Assembly: GCA_949752795.1 (NCBI GenBank)
Contig: OX457057.1
Coordinates: forward strand, 7,182,632 to 7,246,631
Direction of reading: 5' to 3'
DNA: 64,000 nt
Source of the DNA: Hyperoodon ampullatus
Lineage: Eukaryota; Chordata; Mammalia; Artiodactyla; Ziphiidae
Below the pieces are notes generated by a model that was not told the DNA's origin, made no database searches, and saw only the letters and a program-made list of their open reading frames with translations. Position numbers and translations under genes: made by a program. Below are positions 57,060 through 64,000 of this stretch, piece after piece (the first letter of the stretch is position 1; every line of letters begins with the position of its first letter).

Positions 57060-57240
57060 CCCATTCTGCAGGCAGGGTAGCTTGCTTAACCTCACCTAAG
57101 CTCAGTTTGCTCAGCTGCAAAATGGGTATAATAAGAGGTCGTGGCTTGTTGGGAGGATTAAATGAGATAGCACTGGACCTGGCTAGCGTGAATGCTCTTA
57201 CCGTTGTCTCTCTCAGGGCTCTGTGACCCCAGGCAAAGTC
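57060..57240 (-). repeat. MIR SINE fragment, antisense
   Basis: Contains cagctgcaaaatgggtataa and gggaggattaaatgagata. Confidence 0.75.
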
Positions 57241-57870
57241 CTCAGCCTGGCCTCTCTGGTGGAATAATACCCACCTCCCAGGCTTGATGGGAGGATGAAG
57301 TGAACCACTGCTCCACAATCCCTCATCCACCATCCTAAAACGCAGAAAGCCCCGAACATTGAAAGCTAACTCCCTTGGCAGCAGAACCTGACCTGGAGCC
57401 ACCTCATGTGGCGGCAGACTCTGACCTTGCTGGATCATGAGGCTATTTACACAGTGTTTTTTAATCCCACATGGTGTGACTGTCCAGAACTGTTCTGTGT
57501 TTGCTGATGGAGTGCTGCCCTGGGCCTGGGGTGTCATCTAGCCTGCAGTATATGCACTGTCCAGTGTTTCTAAAATCATCAGAATAGCTCTGACTTGTGA
57601 CACACACCCCAGGGTTTTGGATAAGGGGTTGTGTTTATAGCATCCTCTGCACAAGGCTGGCATAGAGCAGGTGATCAGTAAATAACCGTTCTCTCTTCTC
57701 TTAGGTCACACATGTCCTTAACCCCTCTCTCCAGCCTGCTCTGCTTTTTTAAATTGGAAATGAGAGTTCTTGTGCATTTCAATGGATGCAAATAGATACC
57801 TGGTGAGAATCCTGGTCATAACTACTGTGTATTCAGTATCGATCACGGGTAGGGCTCTAAGCTCTTCATG
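57240..57870. other. Unique or anciently repetitive DNA
   Basis: No gene. A 174-codon minus-strand open frame (57013-57537) overlaps the MIR and has no domain. Confidence 0.4.
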
Positions 57871-57884
57871 TGTCCTACCTCAGA

Positions 57885-58110
57885 CCCCGTAGTTGGGTGG
57901 TTAAGCGCATTCCCTTTGTTCAAATCCCAGCTCTGTCACTTATTAGCAAAGCCTGCTGTGTGATGACCCCCCCTCATCCCGTGACATAGTAAATGGGGAT
58001 ACAGTCATCGTTCCAACTGGAAGTGTCCTAGAAAGACTCAGAACAGCATGTAGCACATACTCAGTGTTAGCAGAATTAGTATCATTAACCTTCACTTTGA
58101 AGTACATCCC
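57885..58110 (-). repeat. MIR-like fragment, antisense
   Basis: Contains caaatcccagctctgtcac, then aaatggggatacagtcatcg and a diverged tail. Confidence 0.6.
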
Positions 58111-59165
58111 ATAACTAGCCTGGTTGAACAAGTTGGGTGACTGAGGCATGAGGAGACTAAGTAACTTGGCAGTGGGGTGACACAGTGCTATATTCTACTG
58201 CCTCCCAGAAGTCAGGACAAAGGGAAGAGTGGGAGGGAGGGAGCAGGGAAGAAAAAGGGCCTTATCCACCCCGGCAGTGCCTGCCCAGCCGGACAGACTG
58301 TCCAGTCAAGTCCCGAGCTTTATTCAAAATACATCAGAAGCACAAGTCTGGGCCTCCTAGAACTTACATTTTACCGAAGGCGCTTTCCTTCTAAGAAACG
58401 GTCAGGAAAACGTGGTGTCGGGAATAATGAGCTCACAAAGCATTTGGAAAAACAGGTTCCAGCCTGTGGACAAGGAGAGGGAGACCCACAGGCAGTGGCT
58501 TACCCTTGAAGGAGCCAGAACAACACAGCCTTTCATTAGTGAGAAGGCTTGGCTTGCAGAGCCTCATTAGGACGGTAACCAGAAACCCGACTCAGGCTGG
58601 GTCTGGTAAAGAGAAAGGAAAGGAGGGAGAGAGGCTGCTGGCCTGTGTCCTGTGACCCCAGTCACACCACCTGCCCCTGCTTCCCTCCAGCCCCCAGGCG
58701 GGCACAGGCCTTTCAGCATCTCCTGAGATGTGGGACCCACCAGGAGAGACTTGTCCCTGCCCAGCCTTAGACTCTGCAAACTGAAATGCTCCTTACGAAT
58801 CTCTGCAAAGAAATGAAATCTCAGGCCCTGGGGGTGGGATGGGTGGTGGGATGTTTTCCCAATAGTGTCCCTTTTTCAGAAAAACAAGGATTAAAGAAGC
58901 AATTAAAGGTTTGACAGCCAACTGTCAGAAGAAGAAAGCAAAAAGAAACCGGTAACAGGTCAGCAGGAAGCCTCAGGACCTTCAAAACCAAAACCTCAGG
59001 TTTCATTACCAAAAACCCAAGCAAGTCTCTCCTCCAGACCCCACCAAGTCTGGGAGTAGTCCACGTCTGAAACTAAACAATGCCTAAGTGGATGTCCGGG
59101 TGTAACGATCTGTCTGTGCCCTTCCACATTTCTAAACTTGATATGATGTACACATATGCATTTAT
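58110..59165. other. Unique intergenic DNA
   Basis: About 1 kb without recognised genes or SINEs. Confidence 0.4.
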
Positions 59166-59174
59166 GTAGTCTGC

Positions 59175-59535
59175 CTTACTTTTTTCTTTTTAAGGAATAT
59201 TATTGAGATATAATTTACATACAATAAAATGCACCCATTTTAAGAATAAGTTTTAATGAGTTTTGACAAGTGTGTATACCCTGACCAGAATACAGAACAC
59301 TTGGATCACCCCAAGAAGTTCCTCTGGCCTCTTCGTAGTTAACCCCCTTCCCAGCCCCAGGCTCAGCCCCAGCCCCAGCCCCAGCCCCAGACATCTACTC
59401 ATATGTTCTCTGTCCCTGTAGATTAGTTTTGCCTTTTCTAGAATTTCATACATAGAATCATGTACTCCTTTATGTCCAGCTTCTTTGTTGTTATTGTTGG
59501 GGTTTTCTGCTGCTATTGTAAATAAAATTTTTTTA
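59175..59535 (-). mobile_element. Old L1 3' end, antisense
   Basis: Reverse L1M: attattgagatataatttac, then ggatcaccccaagaagttcc, then agaatttcatacatagaatc. Confidence 0.75.
59357..59391. repeat. (CCCCAG)n short tandem repeat
   Basis: Near-perfect CCCCAG units; the run falls at a C-rich point of the L1 3' UTR. Confidence 0.88.
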
Positions 59536-59559
59536 AACTTCATATTCACACTGTTTGCA

Positions 59560-59985
59560 GCTAGCAAAAGAAGTATTTCTTTTTTTGTATATTGACCTTG
59601 TCTCCTTTGAGCTTGCTAAATTTACTAATTAGTTCTAGCAGCTAAGGAATCCTAAGATTCCTTAGGATTTCCTAGTAAACTATTACATCACCTATGACTA
59701 AAGACAGTTATAATTCTTCCTTTCCAATCTTTATGCCTTTTATTTCTTTTTCTTGTCTCATTGCACTGACTACGACCTCTAGTACCATGTTGAATAAATG
59801 GCAAGAGCAGACATCTTTCCTTGTTGCCAATCTTAGGGGGGCAGGCATGCAGTCTTATGCCGTTAATTATGACGCCAGCTGTAGGTTTATTTTGACACCC
59901 TTCAGCAGGTAGAGGAAGTCCTTGCTCCAGTTTGCTAAGAACTCTTTACAGGAATGGGTATCCTGTGTTGTCAAATGCTTTTTCT
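59560..59985 (-). mobile_element. Old L1 ORF2 fragment, antisense
   Basis: Reverse ORF2 text: ctcattgcactgactacgac, then gtaccatgttgaataaatgg, then tttccttgttgccaatcttag, then tcaaatgctttttctgaac. A local palindrome, aaggaatcctaagattcctt, sits at 59644-59663. Confidence 0.75.
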
Positions 59986-60380
59986 GAACAGAGTCGATAC
60001 TCAATAAAAATGTCTTGAATGAATCAGATAGCTTCCTCGACATGGGGATCAAACAATGTATGCTTTTCAACATTTTGTCAGAAATGTCCAGACTTCCCTC
60101 TGAAAATGTCCCAGTCTTCTCTCCCACCAACACATACATCAGGGAATGAATGCTGGTCCAGCTCATTGCCACAAGGCACAGCAACATGGCCTGGTAACCA
60201 CAGCCACAGTCCCTTGGCTGAGCCGTGAGGGACAGGAGAAAAAAGCACTCCATTTCCCCAGGCAAGCAGGGGGTGGCTTCACAGAGGAGGTGACTTCTGA
60301 GCTGGTCTCAGACAAGGTCCAGAAGAGTCTGGCCAATGGAGGAAGGGGACATCCTAAGCAACAGCATGTTCCGAGGCAGG
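59985..60380. other. Unassigned intergenic DNA
   Basis: No gene or clear repeat. Confidence 0.35.
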
Positions 60381-60384
60381 GAGG

Positions 60385-60570
60385 CATGAAAGATTGTTGC
60401 ATCAGCCACCAACTAGATGTGTGACCTTGGGCAAATCTATCCTGCTTATCCATAAAAAGGGAAGGAAAACAACAGGGCTGCCAAAGAGTGTGAGTGTCCA
60501 GTGAGATAAATACATGAAAGACCTTGCAAAAACTCTTAACATGAAGGCAGCATTACTATTAACAAGGGGA
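60385..60570 (-). repeat. MIR-like fragment
   Basis: Contains actagatgtgtgaccttggg and gtccagtgagataaatacatg, a common MIR-like arrangement. Orientation is uncertain. Confidence 0.5.
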
Positions 60571-61430
60571 TGGGGAAGCCTGTTTATGTGTCCAGCACAG
60601 CCTAGACTGACAGTCCTTAGGGAAAGAAGGAGGGGGCAGGGTGCTGCTGGGGTGTGAGAAGCCTGGGTCCCAGTCTCAGACACCTCTATGGGAGAGCAGC
60701 CAAGATGGAGGGCAGTGCTCCAAGGAAGGAACCTCCTTGGGTTTAGAATCCCACCCGGATGGGAACAGCTCCCTCCTGGTTAATAGGGTTGCATTACTCT
60801 CTCCTGTTTCTACTCATGCCTCATAAATCGTCTTCAGCTAAAACCAGCACTGACTTTCTGAGCAACTGAATCAAGGGATTTGGGAGATCCAGGAAGCATG
60901 AAGAAAAACCTTTCTTTTTTCCCTGCCTCCCTCATTTCCTTCCTTCCTTCTTTTTCCCCAAATATGGAGCACTACTATGGCTTTCCCCCTTCCCAGGGGG
61001 AGTAATGGCTTTAATATACAGCATTCACTGTATTTGTATTTTGGATGACTGCTCCTGAGAGCTGTTTTTAAAGAGTCCTCCCAGCAATCAAATACCTAGC
61101 TCCTGTGTTTGCACACAATTTCCCTTCTGCTCAAGCTCTTGTGTTTACACACAGGACATCTAGCAGCTTGGTCTGGTCAAGGTACTGCTTTTAGCAGCTC
61201 TGGGAGACTGAAAACAAAGTGTTGGTATATTCTGTACCTGGTGCCTCTGGAGAGGGGTGAGAGTGGAGGACGACGACTAAAGGGTTGAAGGGGTGGCCTG
61301 TGAGAGCAGGTAGAAGAGTTTTGTTACAAGAGACATGAAGACTTGAAACCAGCAGCAGCAGTGGAAGGAGCACAGAGAGGGGGATACTTTGGGAGAATTC
61401 CAGGAAACAGAAGTGCCAGGTGGACTGTGG
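60570..61430. other. Unique intergenic DNA
   Basis: About 860 bases with no recognised gene or repeat. Confidence 0.4.
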
Positions 61431-61970
61431 GGGGTGGTGGTAGGGGAGAGATAGAGAGAGGAGTCCAAAGTAACAGTTAAGTTTCTGGCGTTGGTGACTG
61501 TGCAGATGGTGGTGTCACCATCTTCCAGGACAGGAAATACAAGAAGCAGACAGGTTTGGGGGAGGGGAAGAATTAAGTCACGAGTTCTGTTCAGGACATT
61601 TATTCATTCGTTTCTTGGGCATTGCTAGTGGCAGATACCTTGTCAGGAAAAACCGTGAACAAAAGAAACAAAGTCCCTGCACTCCTGAAGCTTACGCTCC
61701 AGGGGCGGAAGGACAGTTTACACAAATAAAACAACAAAGTGACTGCAGAAGCCTATGTGAGGAAATTGAGCAGAGTCATGTGGTTGAGTGTGCTGCAAGG
61801 GGGGGCCAAGGAAGGCTTGTGTGTCCAGACTTGGAGTTAAGAAGTTGCCAGGCTGAGTTTGACGGTGACCCAAGGACATACAAGCAGAAAAGCAGCTCGG
61901 ATAGAGATGCTCAGAAATCTGGGCTGGAGTTGATCAGAAAAGAGGCCAAAAACCGTATCTCAGCATAAAA
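61430..61970. repeat. Ancient dispersed repeats, family unassigned
   Basis: 61440-61600 (gtggtgtcaccatcttccag, agcagacaggtttggggga) resembles the old element at 28.7-29.3 kb. 61600-61740 (gtccctgcactcctgaagct) resembles another widespread ancient repeat. The 117-codon frame at 61615-61968 is a by-product. Confidence 0.4.
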
Positions 61971-62215
61971 TGCTATTTCTAGAAAAATCAAAGATACACA
62001 AAATGATACCACGGGTACACTGGGGGTTAAGGCTATTTGGATCTTGTTTTTCCCCTAAACTGGGTGATGATTACAGAGCTGTGAGATGTCATATGTAATT
62101 TATATACTGTTTTACACAGCGTATCCCAAAGTAAACTTGACTAAAAAAAGGAAAAAAGGCCAGGCGCAGCGTCTCAGTACGCTCAACGAAGACCCCATTT
62201 CTGTCCCTCCCTCAT
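61970..62215. other. Sequence just upstream of the CpG island
   Basis: AT-rich, nothing recognised. The CpG density rises sharply after about 62160. Confidence 0.4.
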
Positions 62216-62249
62216 CAGGGACCAGGCAGCCTTGGCCGGTTCTCGCTTC

Positions 62250-62460
62250 ACGCGCATTGGCTCAGGCAGTCGCCCCGCCCATGTCCTCCCGCCAGCCAAT
62301 GGGTGTGCGGGATCCGGGTCCACACCCCCGCCGCGCACCGCCCCGGGCCCGCGCCGCCGAGTGACGTCACGGCCCGGCCCCCGCACGTGACAGCCGCGCG
62401 CCGGGCTCCCGCTGGCTGCTGGGCTCCCGCTGGTTGCCGGGCTCGCGCCGCAGAAGCAGG
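62250..62460 (+). promoter_or_regulatory. SLC25A33 core promoter region
   Basis: A TATA-less, CpG-type promoter. Sites visible: inverted CCAAT (attgg, 62256-62260), GC box cgccccgccc (62271-62280), CCAAT (62296-62300), a full palindromic CRE TGACGTCA (62362-62369) and an E-box CACGTG (62384-62389). The CRE and E-box are about 15 bases apart, suggesting CREB/ATF and USF/MYC-type input. The start site cannot be fixed by sequence alone. A near-duplicate gggctcccgctgg(c/t)tgc lies at 62403-62440. Confidence 0.75.
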
Positions 62461-62526
62461 TGAGGCGTCTGTGGCCACGCGGCAGAGGGCGCGGGCCGAG
62501 GGAGCCAGTTGTGGGGGCGCGCGCGC

Positions 62527-62553
62527 ATGGAGGCGGTGCCGGCGGCCGCCTGA
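62527..62553 (+). promoter_or_regulatory. Short upstream ORF in the SLC25A33 leader
   Basis: ATG to TGA encodes eight residues, MEAVPAAA. It is the only ATG between about 62301 and the main start, ends 97 bases before it and is out of frame with it. The context (gcgcgcATGg) has G at +4 but C at -3, so leaky scanning is expected. It could dampen translation or make it stress-responsive if the transcript starts upstream of 62527. Confidence 0.55.
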
Positions 62554-62650
62554 GAACTACCGGGAGAGCGGAGCGGCCACCTCGTGCATCCGTCAAGCCG
62601 CCTCGAGCCCGCGGCACCCGGCGGCTGCGGGCCGAGGAGCCGGCGCGGCC

Positions 62651-62706
62651 ATGGCGACGGGCAGTCAGCAGAAGGAGAACACGTTGCTTCACCTCTTCGC
62701 CGGCGG
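62651..62706 (+). CDS. SLC25A33: SLC25A33 exon 1 (coding part): mitochondrial pyrimidine nucleotide carrier PNC1
   Basis: The first coding exon encodes MATGSQQKENTLLHLFAGG, which matches the N-terminus of SLC25A33 (PNC1). The protein is an inner-membrane carrier of about 320 residues, with three mitochondrial-carrier repeats and six helices, that exchanges pyrimidine nucleotides between cytosol and matrix and supports mitochondrial DNA and RNA synthesis. The exon covers the short N-terminal tail and the start of helix 1 (HLFAGG, at the head of the first repeat); the remaining exons lie beyond the window. The start is in a strong context (gcggccATGg). The exon ends after 18 codons plus two bases at a canonical donor, GG|GTGAGT (intron from 62707). 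The paralogue SLC25A36 has a different, shorter N-terminus (MSQRDTLVHLFAGG), so SLC25A33 is favoured. Growth-factor (IGF-1/mTOR) induction of PNC1 is reported in human cells and is not shown by this sequence. Confidence 0.93.
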
Positions 62707-64000
62707 GTGAGTGTCCCGGCCCGACTCCGCGCCCCCGCCCCGCGTCCTCGGTGCGCCGGGGCCGGTTACCGGCCCTCCCGGGGCTGAAGCTCCGCCTCCC
62801 GAAAGAGGAAGTCCCGGCGTGGGGGTGGTGGGGAGCCCCGGGGGGAGCAAGGCCTGTCCCACCTCCTGGTCGCATCCCCGGAGGGTGATTTTACGCCGCG
62901 TGCGCCGCGCCCACGCCCATCCCCATCCCCACGGCACCTCCAGCTTTTTCTCCTTTTAAACAGTTAGTGGCTGGTCTGACGAGTGTCACTCGGGGGCGGT
63001 CCTGCCTGGCCACGCTGCACTTAACGACCCTCTGCCTAGATTCTCCTCCTGGGCCTTTTCCCGAAGGCTCTGGGCGGTCTTGGGGAGTCCCGGGAGTCCC
63101 TCAGGGTAGCGCAGGGGCGAGTTCACATGGTCGAGAGGGCTGCCCGTATTGGGCATCAGCAGGGGCCTGGAAAGTGCTAGTGAACCGTGATGCAGCGGAC
63201 AACAACCTGTGGGAGAGCTGATGGGGGACCTCGGGACTAAGTGAAGTCGGGAAGGTGTGCTGAAATGCTTCTCACCTGCTGGTTGAAGCGTCCAACGTCA
63301 GAAACAACATTAAATCTAAGATGTGCCCTGTTTTGAAAGTATCATTAGTTTAATCGTCATGGCACCTTGTATTTTTTCAGTGGAGGCAACGTATTTTTAG
63401 GGAGGTGGGGTGGTAGGGGGTTAGGAAGGGAGCTGGTGTTTTTTTTTTTTTCAGAAAATAAAAGTAAAAATGTTTTGTATTAGTAATTTGTTTTCTTTTA
63501 ATACAGCCTTTGGGTCCTTTTGGAGTCTTCTAGATGTCTGGAGTCTTATTTGAGGACCTCACAGGCCTGGCACAGCCATTTTTAAGTGTAGGACATTCTG
63601 CATAAAGTAGACTTTATCCTGGATTATTATCTTGATTTGTGTATTTTAGTTGCAGCTTAGTGTTTTAGTTACTACCCAGATATGTTCCTTATTACAAACA
63701 AGTAATGGTTGAGAATTTATTTGCAAAAATGACCATGATGAGAGTGTGTCTGAGCGCTCTGTACTTCTTATCGTAGTGGATTACCCAGTTACGTTGTTTC
63801 CCGGTCAGAAAATTGGTTGTTCTTCATACACAGGAACGATTTCTCATTCAGCTCTTCCCTATCAATCCCCCTCCTTTTGCTTCATCTCCCCCTTGATATA
63901 TACTTTGAGAGTAACACAAGGTTTGGGGAGGGATTCCTAAATTAAGACAGTACATTAATTTGTCCTTGTGGGGAATTTTAAACAAGTTGACCATGTTATT
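62707..64000 (+). other. SLC25A33 intron 1 (start)
   Basis: Begins with the donor GTGAGT. The first ~200 bases are still CpG-rich; the rest is AT-richer, with a T-tract at about 63439-63451. I see no further exon, SINE or L1 in the 1.3 kb shown. Confidence 0.85.

Larger units (their letters stand above)
62215..62900. other. CpG island at the SLC25A33 5' end
   Basis: Very GC-rich with dense CpG, covering the promoter, leader, exon 1 and the start of intron 1. The contrast with flanking DNA is obvious by eye. The open frames seen on both strands here result from base composition. Confidence 0.9.

Noticed and set aside
62183..62875. 230-codon minus-strand open frame across the SLC25A33 promoter, as a divergent gene
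   Set aside because: It is arginine/glycine/proline-rich, as expected from any frame in a CpG island, overlaps exon 1 antisense, and has no domain. A divergent noncoding transcript is possible but not shown.
1..64000. A new multi-gene system such as a biosynthetic, defence or mobile operon
   Set aside because: The window is vertebrate intergenic DNA with one edge gene. No cluster of coding sequences exists.

Overview
This is mammalian nuclear DNA, almost certainly from a cetacean (a hippopotamid is the main alternative). The main evidence is more than 30 tRNA-Glu-derived SINEs of the CHR type, both the short and long CHR-1-like forms and the GC-rich CHR-2-like form with an A-rich tail. Cetartiodactyl L1 3' ends are also present, and I see no bovine Bov-tA or Bov-B repeats. 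Many SINEs and L1s still have clear target-site duplications (TSDs). Family and subfamily names rest on recalled consensus sequences, not on a library search.

Only one functional gene is supported. At the right edge a CpG-rich promoter (about 62.2-62.65 kb) leads into the first coding exon of SLC25A33, the mitochondrial pyrimidine nucleotide carrier PNC1 (coding bases 62651-62706, + strand), followed by a canonical GTGAGT donor and about 1.3 kb of intron 1. The other ~62 kb read as intergenic DNA upstream of this gene. In human the neighbour on that side is SPSB1, and no SPSB1 exon is visible here.

Two processed pseudogenes were recognised, both on the minus strand: a 5'-truncated HSPE1 (HSP10) retrocopy at about 7.5-7.84 kb, and a frameshifted DPPA2 retrocopy at about 16.57-17.71 kb that was later split by a SINE.

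Layout. 0-7.5 kb: unique DNA, antisense L1 fragments and MaLR-like LTRs with SINEs inside them. 7.5-8.6 kb: HSPE1 pseudogene. 8.7-15.9 kb: mostly unique DNA with a few SINEs, an LTR and MIR. 15.9-20.3 kb: L1, nested SINEs, DPPA2 pseudogene, L2 and a young L1. 20.3-26 kb: unique DNA with L2 and MIR. 26-36.4 kb: old L1s broken by CHR-2 SINEs. 36.4-41.6 kb: mostly unique. 41.6-52.8 kb: dense repeats, including an L1ME stack, a MaLR LTR split by an ERV-like LTR insertion, three L1 3' ends with (TA)n tracts, and a SINE whose interior expanded into a minisatellite. 52.8-62.2 kb: almost no SINEs, rich in old L2 and MIR. 62.2-64 kb: SLC25A33 promoter, exon 1 and intron 1.

I found no novel multi-gene system. 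The points most worth following up are the expanded SINE minisatellite, the ERV-like insertion with a duplicated polypurine tract, the relative dating offered by the DPPA2 pseudogene, and an upstream ORF in the SLC25A33 leader.
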